Assembly (NCBI GenBank): GCA_949128115.1
Contig: OX421965.1
Coordinates: 11,811,420 to 11,875,419, forward strand
From: Anaspis maculata
Lineage: Eukaryota; Arthropoda; Insecta; Coleoptera; Scraptiidae
Length of the DNA stretch: 64,000 bases
Direction: 5' to 3'
The position numbers and the translations under genes were made by a program. The notes beneath the pieces were generated by a model. The model did no database searches. It saw nothing but the letters and a program-made list of their open reading frames with translations, and was not told the DNA's origin. Of the stretch, positions 10,905 through 22,350 are shown in pieces. How positions within the stretch are numbered: position 1 is the stretch's first letter; the number at the start of each line of letters is the position of its first letter.

Positions 10905-11120
10905 CAACGACTTCACCCGTTCATCCTTTCGTCTCTCGAGGCCTCCCCGTCTATCGGCTTAGCCTGTCTATCCGTTCGCCTGTCCAGGCTCTCCCGTCTA
11001 TCGGTTTTGTCCGTTCAACGTTCATCCTTCCGCCTGTTCAAGTCTTCCCGTCTATCGAACTCGTCCGTTAATCTGGTCGCCTCCCCAGGCTTTCCCGCCC
11101 ATCAACATTGACCCTCGCAT
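10905..11120 (+). repeat. Degenerate C/T-rich tandem repeat, CCCGTCTATCG core
   Basis: CCCGTCTATCG recurs at about 10946, 10992 and 11048, with intervening GTCCGTTCATCC and CGCCT variants. Spacing is about 46-56 bp. The open frame through it is compositional. Confidence 0.6.
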
Positions 11121-11398
11121 TGTCCGTTCATCAACAACCCCATCAAGAACTGAAGAATGACTCATATAAACCAGAGTTTTGCTCCCGACTTCAATCACAT
11201 ACCTACTTGATATTCCATTCACACTAAGATGTTCAGAGATTCGTCCCCAATCCCGATCCCATTCCGACAGTCTCGATCGATCTTTTTCGTTCTCGCTACT
11301 CAGACGAGACGTTATTTACCTAGTCGAGCTTCCAAGTGTGATGTTTCGTTTCCATTTCGTTCACCAGAGGTAAGTTACTGGTTCTGTTCCGATATACG

Positions 11399-12306
11399 TC
11401 CGTTTTTTATTTTAGGCCCCAACCCGTAGCACCTTTAATATGGGTTTCACACCCAATATATTATATATTTTTGAAATCACAAAAACAAGATCTTTCGACT
11501 GATGATATGTCAAATTATTTTTGACAGATGTCATTTTTTGACAATTGACAGAATAGTGCTTGTAATACATCATTTTAAAGCCTATAAAATTCGGAGGAGA
11601 ACTGTGTTTCCATTTTTGAAATCGGGTATCTTTTACAGCTTCTAGGGGTCTTTCAATAAAAAAAAATGTTGAATTTAAGAAATATACATGATAAGTAAGT
11701 AGGTTAAGCAGGTACCTATTTTTAATGTTAATTAATGATAATAATAATAAATTAATCCCAATGAAACAAAAAATGTACTAAAGAAGTTGCTTGAAATGAC
11801 CGCCTTCTTGTTCCTTGAATGAAAGATTCGACGATCAGTGAATTGGAACTACCGGCCCAACGCGATGACATCCGAGCTTGCCAGATATGACCCCCCTCGA
11901 TTTTTTCATGAGCTTACCTGAAAGATGAGGTGTTTTAGAGTTTCCCAATAATTTGGGCGATTTAAAAATCAGATTATCACCATTAGTTAATATCAAAAAT
12001 ACCTATTACTTATTGAGTGGCTATTTCTGGAATTGACATTTTCTCCTATTGAAAGACCCCTTGAAGCTGTAAAAGATACCCTATTTCAAAAATAAGAACA
12101 CAGTTCTCCTCAAAATTTTACGGGCTTTAAAATGATGTACCACAAGTACTATTCTGTCATTTGTCAAAAAATGACATCTGTCAAAAATAATTTGACATAT
12201 CATCACTCGAAAGATCTTGTTTCTTTGATTTCAAAAATATATAATATATTGGGTGTGAAACCCATAATAAAGGTGCTACGGGCTGGGGCCTAAAATAAAA
12301 AACGGA
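11399..12306. mobile_element. Foldback element nested in the hAT-like composite
   Basis: GTCCGTTTTTTATTTTAGGC and its continuation CACACCCAATATATTATATA on the left are mirrored by AAAATAAAAAACGGAC and GGGTGTGAAACCCAT on the right. Arms of about 400 bp are joined by a short spacer near 11850. The interior includes TTGACA-rich words and no gene. Confidence 0.82.
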
Positions 12307-12579
12307 CGGTATAAAGTTAACTATCATTGTCGTTCCCCAAATATTGCAACTACTTTCGTTTACATAGTATTTTGTTCTCAATATTTTTGTTCTTAGCTAT
12401 TTAAATGGGAGTTTCGTTTACATTTTTGAAGTTTCGTTCTTTATTTCAGTCGCACCGATTCCGTTCATGTAATAGGTTTTATTGCCACTTTTGTTTCACG
12501 CGTATTTGATCATTTTCGTTTCTATCATGGGCTGCAGAACAAAACCGTAATGGAAACGCGTTCTCGATCCCTGATCAAG

Positions 12580-13265
12580 ATATCCAACATATCTTTGGTC
12601 ATTTTTGAAATATCCCAAAAATCTGAAAAATGCCGAATTCAAAAATTTCAAATCACTTATTTATTATGACAGCTATCAATCTGAAAATTGGTCTTCTAAC
12701 ATTTTTGGAGGTCCTTGATCGACTGACGTCAATTTTTTTTCCTGTGCCTTCTAGTTTCTGAGATATGACAGTTTTAACTTTATTTTTTCTTATGGACACC
12801 ATATCATTATTCACCCCAAAAATCTCATCTCTGCTTCTTTCCCTTTACAAGGATGAAACCGACCGACTCTTTAGCCTATGAAGAGTAAACTTAAAACATC
12901 GTGAGCTTTGAAGTGAGCATCCTGAAAAGGGGGGTGCCGTTGTCAAGAAGCGGAAGTGGAAAAAGTGGAGAAAATGACGACAGATGTCTAGGAGAAGAAC
13001 ACAAGAAAAACTGGGTTTTCCTGCTCCAGATCATGGGAAAGAGAAGATACAAGTCTATTCCAATGATGAAGACTTCTATCGTACAGCTGTGGTGTCTCCA
13101 GAACGCTCGAAGATAAGTTATTCAGTTGCTTTGTTTCCTGTCAGTTAGACATCAATAATTATAACAATTCACGGGATATTTCTAAGGGAATGAGTGAAGG
13201 GAATACACGTAAAGCGTGTAGGTCACTGTTGTTGATCCTTGAGTCGCCACAAGATATCCAGATGA
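12580..13265. other. Non-coding interval between elements
   Basis: AT-rich stretch with no supported ORF, terminal repeat or RNA gene. The 71-residue frame at 12901-13116 has no recognisable domain and is taken as chance. Confidence 0.35.
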
Positions 13266-13269
13266 CCTG

Positions 13270-14905
13270 CTAGTGCGGGCGCTAAGAGCCAAAATCGGGA
13301 TGAACCTTGCAAATGGTGATGAAAGCATGAAATTCGGTACACGTACTCAGAATGAGTCCCTCTTTCAGATAAGAGGTGGAACCACGCCGAATTTTCACCG
13401 GAAGGGGGCTCGGAGGGCTCCCGAAAGTTCAAGGTGCTAGGACTCCCACTAAACGGCTTACCAGTTCGTTTTAATCATTAAAAAGGAAACTTATGAATAT
13501 ATTGTAAACATTGACGGCGTTTATTGCCTTGTCCATTATGAAAAAAAATAAGTTCTTCGGCAGATCACAAAAATTGATTTTATTTTATTTTCACCTACAA
13601 AGAATTGATAAGGAGATGTGCAACACGTTGATTCCCACAAATTCGTATCCTCTGAATTCGTTCGTGGAGTCAAAATTTTTATGGTGTATCTTCTTGAAGA
13701 GGGGCATTCCAAAGAGTGAGCTATTTTCAACACTAAGTTCAAACAGAACTTTTTCAATGTTCTGAATCAAAATTACTGAATTCCTCCCAGGAAAACATAC
13801 CCTGAACCGTTCTTTGGAAGTACCGCGTGCTCGACCGCGTGCGATTGAACGTGGAGTAAGTCGTGAAACACCATCAGAATTTTTCTTCTGTGATGCTGCG
13901 CTCCACTCTCGACCGGGGCAATTAGGTTCCTACATAGCATGCGAGGAGTGTATATACATGTTATTCCAATATTAGGGAGTTCGCGATTTCACGCAACGTA
14001 CGACGTAACGCAACGTAGAACGTGAAAATTCCCCTGTAATTAAGGAATTCCAAACAACAAACTCGGTCCATTAGCGAATTTAAAGTTACGTTACGTCGTA
14101 CGAACGTGTGCACGCAAGCTCCCCATTATGACATAATTTCAATCATGAAAAATTTGACTGAACCGAGAAAAAACCCTGCATCGTGTATACACTCCGCGCA
14201 TGCTGTGTAGGAACCCAACTGCCCCGGTTGAGAGTGGAGCGCAGCATCACAGACGAAAAATTCTGATGGTGTTTCAGGACTTACTCCACGTTCAATCGCA
14301 CGCAGTACTTCCAAAGAACGGTTCAGGGTATGTTTTGCTGAGAGGAATTCAGTAATTTCGATTCAGAACATTGAAAATATTCTGTTTGAACTTAGTGTTG
14401 AAAATAGCTCACTCTTTGGAACGCCCCTCTTTAAGAAGACACACCATCAAAATTTTGACTCCACAAATAATAAACTATCTATCTATCTATCTATCAAATG
14501 AATTCAGAGGATACGAATTTGTGGGAATCAACGTGTTGCACATCTCCTCATTAATTCTTTGTAAGTAGGTGAAAATAAAATAGAACCAATTTGTGTGATC
14601 TGCCGCGCCGAAGAACTTTTTTTTTTCATGAAGAAAAATTCCCGGGACAAGGCGATAAACGTCGTCAATTTTCACGATATATTCATAATTTTCTTTGTTG
14701 ATTGATAAAACAAACTGATAAGCGGTTTGGTGGGAGTCTTAGCACCTTCAACTTTCAGGAGCCCCGCCCCGAGCCCCCTTCCGGTGAAAATTCGACGTGG
14801 CTCCACCTCCTATCTGAAAGAGGTGCTCATTATGTGTATGTGTACCGAATTTCATGCTTTCATCACCATTTGCAAGGTTCATTCACCTAGTGCCCCCACT
14901 ATGCG
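13270..14905. mobile_element. 1.6-kb foldback with a smaller MITE at its centre
   Basis: The left arm (ACCTTGCAAATGGTGATGAA, TTTTCACCGGAAGGGGGCTC) is mirrored by the right arm (CCCCTTCCGGTGAAAATTCG, CATCACCATTTGCAAGGTTC). The midpoint is near 14088. Both arms also share CTCCACTCTCGACCGGGG-type words and TCAATCGCACGC. A second element with CGTACGACGTAACGC ends occupies the centre. A TATC microsatellite (about 14477-14495) lies in the right arm only. Confidence 0.82.
13985..14115. mobile_element. Small MITE, terminal CGTACGACGTAACGC
   Basis: CGTACGACGTAACGC at 13997 and its near-inverse GTTACGTTACGTCGTACG at about 14091 bound a core of about 80 bp. A second copy with the same ends is at 40690-40812, which supports a mobile family. 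Confidence 0.65.
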
Positions 14906-15216
14906 GCCGAGCTACCACGAGAGCCAGGAGCCAGGGTCTACCGAGACAACAAAGCGATGACCTGTAAACAGGTGACGTGGTTTTGAGAGCTCCGAGGTAT
15001 GTTGTCATACCTGATGGACACTCATCTGAGTTGAATTGCTGTGAGTGAGTGCCTGTAATTTTTTTCGTTAATTTGGACAATATTTCGACAGACAGCTTTA
15101 GTCCGAGGTCACGACAGAAAAGTCAATCTGTGCTCTTTCGCACTGCCGATGCCGGTAGTCGCTGGTCGGCAGTCTGTCCCTGTGATGGAAATGACGGCTT
15201 CGAGTTGCAGTGGGTG

Positions 15217-15405
15217 CTTTCCACCTAGCCCCAAGTTTGGTACACCTGCCATTTACGCATGTGCGGGTGCCAAACGGTGCTTTCCATCTACGTGTTCTTA
15301 CCCGGTTCCGTGCCGTTCACTGGATCACCTAAAATTCTGTGCCAAACTATGTAACATGTGCCGTCTGGTGGTATTTGTACCGTATAGGTGGAAAGCACCC
15401 ACTAG
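15217..15405. mobile_element. 185-bp MITE with GGGTGCTTTCCACCTA ends, copy 1
   Basis: Bounded by AGTGGGTGCTTTCCACCTA and its inverse TAGGTGGAAAGCACCCACT. An inverted copy lies at 38688-38878 with the same internal words (TGGTACACCTGCCATTTACG, GGTGATCCA). The intact-looking 111-residue frame over it is incidental, because the copies share substitutions in all codon positions. Confidence 0.8.
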
Positions 15406-15821
15406 ATACCTACACCTACATGCCCTTCGCGTTGTTTTTCGGCGAGGCGCGGTTTCTCGAGTCCCCGGAAAGGGTTGGGGTTGACGTTTTTGTCTCAAGT
15501 TTTAAGGTATGTAGGTAGGTACTTACTTGAATTTACGAGTGAAATGGAATGCAAACGGGTACGGGGCACGGGTACGGAGAATGTTCTAAATTGAATATTC
15601 AAAAAAATATCCAAAGTGTTACAGAATCTTGAGCAAGTTTTACGGAACGTCCCAATAAGTTAACATTCTGGGACATGCAACTGTGATCAAAAACATATTA
15701 ATTTTCAAATGTTAATAAGCATTAATAGGCCAGGCGGTATGTCCGTAAAATCACTACAATCTGGAAAAAACTCCGACCAAAGCTTCTATGGTGTCAAACT
15801 TTTCGTAAGGTCAGTAGTTAT

Positions 15822-16160
15822 CTACCACTGAGTTTCCGCCCAAAAACGAGTTGTGCTGATTCCTCCACATCTGCGCGAAGGTAAAGGATGCCTCAAAAGT
15901 GCAAAAAGACCTGTTAAACCTTCGTACTTCTTGTTATATTTGCCTAAATGCAAACGTACAACTCTTGAGCAGACATTGGAAGCATCTGTCATCATCTCTG
16001 TGCCAGTCTTACTGTTGAAAAAAAAGATTTCTTCGTGCGGGTCAGATAAATTACATTTAATCGTTTTTCCACACAAGAAAACAATGGAGCAACATGTATT
16101 TCATATGTTTTCTAATAACTCGTATCCATTGAACCCATTTATGGCATTAAAGTTTCAATA
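15822..16160 (-). pseudogene. Protease-like relic, left-arm copy
   Basis: Minus-strand frame from about 16160 to 15822 reads LCGKTIKCNLSDPHEE, FFFNSKTGTEMM and SNVCSRVVRLHLG, then continues to the arm edge. It mirrors the copy at 16706-17038. The hydrophobic strand, then FxNSxxG, then a V-x-V strand resembles, from memory, the tail of papain/OTU-like protease domains in PIF1-helicase-bearing mobile elements, where this position reads FDSHSR. The usual Asp and His are both absent. Truncated at both ends; no function is inferred. Confidence 0.4.
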
Positions 16161-16705
16161 ACAGCATTTTTGAAGATGTTGCCAGCAAAAAAGTGAATAA
16201 TTTTTACCCGCCTGTTCAGCAGCAATTTGTTCAATTTTACCAAACACCGTTTGCGAAAATTTCATGCGGAATAAGAAGCTCAAACTCTTCTCTAACGATA
16301 TCGTGCCTGCCCTAACCGCGACACGCACTTGAAAGTCTAAAAAACTGATTTCTTTCCGAGAGGTCCTGTTTCACCCGCGTGCGGCCGTGCCTACTTGACA
16401 TAGACCGGACTGATTACACGAGCTTGGAAATGTACTCTTTTCTAGCTTTAAAACGCGACCATTATTATTAAGACTTTGTACATTGATTTATGAAGAAATT
16501 ATATATTATTTTATTATTAATGGTCGTGTTTTAAAGCTGAAAGAGAGTACATTTCCAAGCTTGTGTAATCAGTCCGGTCTATGTCAAGTAGGCACGGCCG
16601 CATGCGGGTAAAATATAACCGCTCGAGAAGAAATCAGTTTCCTACACTTTCAAAAAGCGTGCCGCGGTTAAGCCAGATATAATATCATCAGAAAACAGTT
16701 CCACC

Positions 16706-17038
16706 TTGTCATTTCCTGTAAAATTTTCAAGAACGGTGTTTGGTAAAATTGAAAAAACTGCTGCTGAACAGGTGGGTGAAAATTATTCACTTCTTAGTGG
16801 GCAACATCTTCAAAAATGCTGTTATGGAAATTTTAACGCCATAAATGGGTTAAATGAGCACAAGTTATTAGAAAACATACAAAATACATGTTGCGCCATC
16901 GTTTTCTTGTGTGGAAAAACAATTAAATGTGATTTATCTGATCCGCACAAAGAAATATTTTTTTTTAACAGTAACAGTGGCACAGAGATGATGACAAATG
17001 CTTCCAATGTTTGCGTTACAGTTGTAAGTTTTCATTGA
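16706..17038 (+). pseudogene. Protease-like relic, right-arm copy
   Basis: A 110-residue open frame includes CCYGNFNAINGLNEHKLLEN, a hydrophobic strand NTCCAIVFLCGKTIKC, FFFNSNSGTEMM and SNVCVTVVSFH, ending at a stop at 17036-17038. It is the better preserved of the two arm copies. The frame closes where the left copy stays open, so both are independently damaged. The family comparison is tentative, as for the left copy. Confidence 0.42.
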
Positions 17039-17249
17039 GGCAAATAAAATGAAAAAGTACGGGGGTTTAACAGGTATTTTTGCACCTTCAAGACATCCTT
17101 TACCTTTGGGCAGATGTGGAGGAATCAGCACAACTCGTTTTTGGGCGGAAACTCAGTGGTAGATACCTACTGACTCTACTAAAAGTTTGACACCATGAAA
17201 GCTTTGGTCGGAATTTTTTCTATCCAGAATGACCTACCGCCTGGCCTAT

Positions 17250-17720
17250 AAGCTGAATAAACCAATTTGCGAGCGCCAAGCTGCCAAGTTATACCTATGC
17301 ATGATTGTGTATTTTGTGTATGTAGGTAGAATAAGGAGTTGCGATCAAGTGGAGCTTGACTATTGGACTCGCAACAAAAAGTCCAAACAATGTTAACAAA
17401 CGCCGGAGTTCTGAGGGAGAACCTAATAAAAATCTGTGGGTAGACGTACGTGCAAGGGTAAATAGGGATGAGTAGTGAATAGAAATTGAGTATGAAAGGA
17501 AAAATGAGTGGTATGGGGATGTGTAGGAATGGAATGGATTATATGGGTTTGAGGAATATGGGACAAAAAATTGGTGATATGGGAATGAAATGACACGGGT
17601 ATGGGAGACATGGGTAATTGGGTATAATTTGGGAGGTATGGGGTATGATAATAATATTATTAGTACTATTATGTATCTAATATTATATATTCGACACCTG
17701 TAAAGGTCATGAATAAACAT
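17250..17720. repeat. C-poor, TATGGG-rich degenerate repeat and ATT microsatellite
   Basis: Between about 17455 and 17640 the plus strand has very few C residues. It is composed of variants such as GGTATGGGGATG and GGGTATGGGAG. It ends in a TATTATTATT run near 17720. No coding region is supported; the long minus-strand frame reflects the repeat. Confidence 0.6.
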
Positions 17721-17825
17721 TATTATTATTATTATTTATACTTAGCAAAAAAGTTGCAATAATTTAAACCTTTCCAATTGTTTTCTAGCGCATTTTCCAT
17801 CTTGATGAAAATCGCTATTGCAACC

Positions 17826-17855
17826 GCTTTGTCCGTCCGTCCGTCCGTCCGTTCC
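17826..17855. repeat. (GTCC)n microsatellite
   Basis: Run of GTCC repeats immediately left of the 260-bp satellite array; similar runs lie at 7437 and 58077. Confidence 0.85.
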
Positions 17856-17924
17856 TCGAACTCCTCCCAACCTAGACGACCTAACTTTCTAATTTTTTCG
17901 CTGTTACATAGCTGCCACTCCCAA

Positions 17925-20640
17925 AGGAGGGCTAGGCTATATTGGATGTCCATATTGCGCCGCCAACATAGGTAAAACCGCCCCCGATAAACTTGAAATA
18001 ACATAAGATTGCACTTATTTCTACCAGACCTGATGCTCTAGTGTTCTCATTTTTTGGATAATACATACTTGCCACTTATAAACGTGAGTCAAGAAACATT
18101 CCGTCTTCAATATGCGCCGCCGACATGAAAAAACTGCTAAAAACCGCCCCCAATCACTTTAAAATGAAAAACATAAACCGATCTGATTCTTTCGGTATAT
18201 AAATAGCTGACTAAAAATGGGAAAGGATAGGCTACTTTTGGTTAGTCGCCGCCCCCAGATTCCGCCCCCAAATGATAAAAAGTGCAACTTTCACAAATGT
18301 TACTGATTGAGATGTTCCCTTGAACATTTAGGAACTGCCAACTCAAATTGTGCAACATTTGCTCAGCCGAACACTGCCGCTCCCACACGCCGCCCCCAAA
18401 GTAAGAGATAAATGAAAAACATGAACCCAAAGACATAGCGATCCAAGTTTTTCGCTATATGGATAACTGACTAAAAATGGAAAAGGATAGGCTACTTTTG
18501 ATATGGCGCCGCCTCCAGCTTCCGCCCCCAAAAGAAGAAAAGTGCAACTTTGAACAATTTTCACTGATTTAGCTGATAATGTTACCTCGAACATTTAAAA
18601 ACTCTTGACTCAAACTGTGCAAGAATTTCTTTGCCAAATTCTGCCGCTCCCACACGCCGCCCCCAAAGTGAGAGATGAAGGTAAAACATGAACCTGAAGA
18701 CATAGCGATCTAATTCTTTCACTATATTGATAGCTGACTGAAATTGGAAAAATATAGGCCACTTTTAATTAGCCGCCGCCTCCAGCTGCCGCCTCTAAAC
18801 AAAAAAAAATGCAACTTTCACAATTTCCACTGATTGTCATATTTCCCTCACATTTAGAAACTTTCAACTCAAACTGTGCAACAGTTACTTTGCCGAATGC
18901 TGCCGCCCCCACACGCTGCCCTCAAAGTGAGAGATGAATGAAAAACATAAACCCGAAGACATAACGATCTAATTCTTTCGCTATATGGATAGCTAACTGA
19001 AAATGGGAAAGAATAGGCTACCTTTGACATGGCGCCGCCTCCAACTTCCACCCCCAAAAGAAAAAAAAGTGCAACTTTCAATAATTTTCACTGAATTACA
19101 TTTTAATGTTACCTCAAACATTCAGAAACTCCCAACTCAAACTGTGGAAGAATTTCTTTGCCAAACTCTGCCGCTCCCACACGCCGCCCCCAAAGTAAGA
19201 GATAAATGTAAAACATAACCCTGAAGATATAGCGATCGATTGTTCCGCTATACAGGGTGGTCCTCGTTTTATGTCATTAAATTTAAGGATCAATAGAAAA
19301 TAAAAAATAAAGGGGACTTTCTTTAGAAAACATATTTGAGAAATGCCTAATAACAGAGATACAGCCCTTCAAAGTTGGAAATAAATAATCGTTTTTTCCG
19401 CATAACTTTTGAACCGCTCAACCGATTTTATTCAAAATAGAACCAAAGGTTTACTGAAGTTATCCCCTGTCGAACAATCATACCATGTTCCATAAAATTT
19501 TTTCAGGGGCTTAGACATTAGGGGGTGACCCTACTTTTCCCCCCCTATTTTCCACCCCCCTAGTTATTTTTGGAAACTGTTTATAATTTTGAATTCTACG
19601 TTCAATTTTGAAGAAAAAATCACTGTTGCAAAATTTTGATTAGAGGCTTCGTTCAGGAGATATTTGGGTTTGAAACTTTGGGCAACATCCCGAAATCGCC
19701 ACTTTCAAAGGTCTAAAAATTAAAATTCAAAGAAACTCATGATTTCTCAGCTGAAATAGGTTTTCTAGAGTTTCTAAGTTGATAAACCACCATTTTTTCC
19801 AAAACACGGGAAATTTTCAGGAAAAAAACAATTTGGGTTCTGGAAAGTGGCGATTTTGGGATGTTTTCCAAAGTTTCAAACTCGAATATCTCCTAAACGA
19901 AGCCTCTAATCGAAATTTTGCAAGATGGACTTTTTCTTCTAAATTGAACGTAGAATTCAAAATTATAAACAGTTTCCAAAAATAACTAGGGGGGTGGAAA
20001 ATAGGGGGGGAAAAGTAGGGTCACCCCCTAATGTCTAAGCCCCTGGAACTTTTTTATGGAACATGGTATGATTGTTCGACAGGGGATAACTTCAGTAAAC
20101 TTTTGGTCTTATTTTGAATAAAATCGGTTGAGCGGTTCAAAAGTTATGCGGAAAAAACGATTATTTATTTCCAACTTTGAAGGGCTGTATCTCTGTTATT
20201 AGGCATTTCTCAAATATGTTTTCTAAAGAAAGTCCCCTTTATTTTTCATTTTTTATTGATCCTTAAATTTAATGACATAAAACGAGGACCACCCTGTATA
20301 GATAGCTAACTAAAAATGGGAAGGGATAGGCCACTTTTGATTAGTCGCCGCCTTCAGCTCCCGCCCCCAAACAAAAAAAATGCAACTTCCACAATTTTCA
20401 CTGATTGTCATATTTCCCTAAACATTTAGAAACTCTCAACTCAAACTGTGCAATAGTTACTTTGCCGAATGCTGTCACCCCCACACGCTGCCCTCAAAGT
20501 AAGAGATAAATGGAAAACATAAACCCGAAGACATAGCGATCTTATTCTTCCGCTATATAAATAGCCGACTAAAAATGGAAAAGAATAGACTACTGTTGAT
20601 TAGTCGCCGCTCCCAGCTCCCGCCCTCAAACAAAAAAATA
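17925..20640. repeat. 260-bp satellite array, about seven units, interrupted
   Basis: The word GGAAA(A/G)GATAGGC(T/C)ACTTTTG or close variants recurs near 18221, 18480, 18743, 19002, 20318 and 20577, giving a period of 259-263 bp. Each unit also has CACACGCCGCCCCCAAAG and AACTCAAACTGTGCAA. The gap between 19002 and 20318 equals one period plus a 1044-bp insertion. A more diverged leading unit starts near 17925. No ORF spans units. Confidence 0.85.
19253..20296. mobile_element. Mariner-like foldback inserted in the satellite, TA duplication
   Basis: The element runs from CAGGGTGGTCCTCGTTTTAT to its inverse, with arms of about 500 bp around a centre near 19775. The flanks are CGCTATA on the left and TATAGATAGC on the right. 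Removing the element and one TA restores CGCTATATAGATAGC, which matches sibling satellite units (CGCTATATGGATAGC) in length and sequence. TA duplication fits the IS630/Tc1-mariner superfamily. There is no transposase in the arms. Confidence 0.85.
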
Positions 20641-20649
20641 TATCGATAA

Positions 20650-21270
20650 GTGATAGAATTTCCATTCAAATCTATTTCATTGGCAAGTACCCCATTCTGA
20701 TAACACAATATCACAATGAGTTTCGAATGAAGAAAGTGGGCAAGGAATGGTGTTTCTCCTTCAACCAAATTTCTTTACGTTCACAATATGCTTCTTTGAG
20801 AAAATGCGCTACTGAGACTCACGCACGTGAAGGCATACTCACTTGTTTATACTTATTCGAGATAAAAGATGTAAAATGGCTCCAAAAAGAACATTGCGCG
20901 ATTGTTTAGGTTTGAAAAGAAAAAAAGTTGGTGCAATCGATTATGGTGTTCAAGAAACAAATCGAGAAACAAATATTACCTTTGACGTCTCGTTCTACAA
21001 TAACCGGAAGTTTGGAGAACACAAAAATTGTCATTTGAGTGAATCAGCTTTTCAACAATCAAATCCCGGACACAATTATCGGTGGCAAGTCAAATTGATG
21101 CAGCCCATTTGACTTTTAGTTGGAGAGAACAGAAATTATTTGTAGGTCAGATTTCCAAAAAAGATGGATAAGTACCTTGATAAATAAGTAGGTAGGTACC
21201 TACCTACTATCATTGATGGAGAAAATGATAATAACTATTAGTACCTACCCACTTCCCACTTGAAAATACT
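20650..21270. other. Interval with TAGGTACCTACC microsatellite
   Basis: No gene recognised. A TAGGTAGGTACCTACCTAC run sits at about 21189-21210, next to the left edge of the following palindrome. The frame at 20843-21112 (LGLKRKKVGAIDYGVQET) has a peptide-like composition but no known motif. Confidence 0.35.
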
Positions 21271-22179
21271 CACCTGAGAAAGGCCATAGCAGGATAAGGG
21301 GCCGAAAAATGCCCCCGCTCGGATTCAACTGAAATTCACACCACACGTCCTACTTGGTACTAGAATACATCATACCAAACATTAGCCCGATAGCTCCACC
21401 AAGAGGACCCCCTCCCGGGAGTATGCAAAAATTCGAAAAAAATTATTTTCTCAAAAATTAGGAGGAGGAAAAATTTGAAAAAAACTTACAGTATACATAT
21501 GGATAGTGGGCTTCTAAAACACAACTAAACATCAAGATTGCTAGTCAAAAAATATATTAATTTCAATTTTTTAGTTTTTTAAATTTTTTTTCCCCATGAA
21601 GGAATTTTTTGACCAAGTTTATACATACCCTTCAAGATTACTACTTATCTGATGTATATAAGAAAAAAATGACAAATTGCAAGTCCATGCGGAAGACAGT
21701 CAAATTTTGAAAAAACTCATTTTTTCCGCGTTAATTCAGGTGACGAAAATTGATAAATGTGAGGATGAGTTGATGGCGCTAAAATGATCATATTGCCTTC
21801 ATATTATCTTATGCGAAAGTGAAATATGCCATCAATGTCAAACAGTAATCAAAAGTGCTCAAAACCGTAAAAAGCGAGAAAATTAAAAATATTTATTTTT
21901 ATGAAAAAAAAGATACATGCAGGAAGGAATAACTGTGTAATCATGCATACTGATAATAAGGAGACATCATACAAAACACAAACAAGTCACGTTTTAATCA
22001 GAAGAGAAGAAATTTTCACAAAATAGAGAAAAAATATTGAGAGAAAACACAGGTGAGGAAAATTGATAAATGTGAGGATGAGTTGAAGGTTGAAGGCACT
22101 TGAACTATAACCTTCATGACTATGATCCCATGAAGAGTGAAATGTGCCATCAATGCCAAATGCAATATTGGCAGTATTG

Positions 22180-22350
22180 AATTGGAATGCGAAGTGGTAG
22201 CGAGCGGATAAAAGCGAAGTACCTGCGATATATTTCCAAGTAGATCATTGTTGGCGTGTATTGATTGTAGTACCCAGTAATAAACAGTGTGTGTTTTAAA
22301 ACGATCGTCTCAATTATATTCGAACCCGTACGCGAAATACGTAACATTAT
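22180..22350 (+). repeat. Possible LTR-like fragment in the palindrome spacer
   Basis: The stretch contains AATAAA (about 22281) and ends GTACGCGAAATACGTAACA, a TG..CA-style 3' end typical of LTRs. The partner LTR and a primer site were not found, so this is a weak call. Confidence 0.25.

Larger units (their letters stand above)
10124..12573. mobile_element. 2.45-kb hAT-like composite element with 7/8-bp target duplication
   Basis: The ends are CAGGGTTCGAGAACG (10124) and the inverse of CAGGGATCGAGAACG (ending 12573). The flanking 8-mers are GTCAAGAT (10116-10123) and ATCAAGAT (12574-12581), differing at one base. Inside are a small foldback (10430-10640), GTCC-rich degenerate repeats (10905-11120) and a 0.9-kb foldback (11399-12306). 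No transposase was recognised. The 8-bp duplication and CAGGG ends indicate the hAT superfamily, and the ends resemble those of the element at 4621-5087. Confidence 0.7.
15724..17250. mobile_element. 1.5-kb foldback carrying a coding relic in both arms
   Basis: Ends are ATAGGCCAGGCGGTA and its inverse. Arms of about 730 bp are separated by a spacer near 16450-16520. The arms remain alike down to GGACTGATTACACGAGCTTG at 16407 and its mirror at 16555. Each arm contains one copy of the same degenerate coding segment, so the element is a folded-back duplicate of a once longer transposon. No TSD was resolved. Confidence 0.85.

Noticed and set aside
17295..17720. 141-residue minus-strand frame rich in His, Ser and Tyr
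   Set aside because: Created by the C-poor TATGGG repeat; the composition is simple and a second overlapping frame is equally long.
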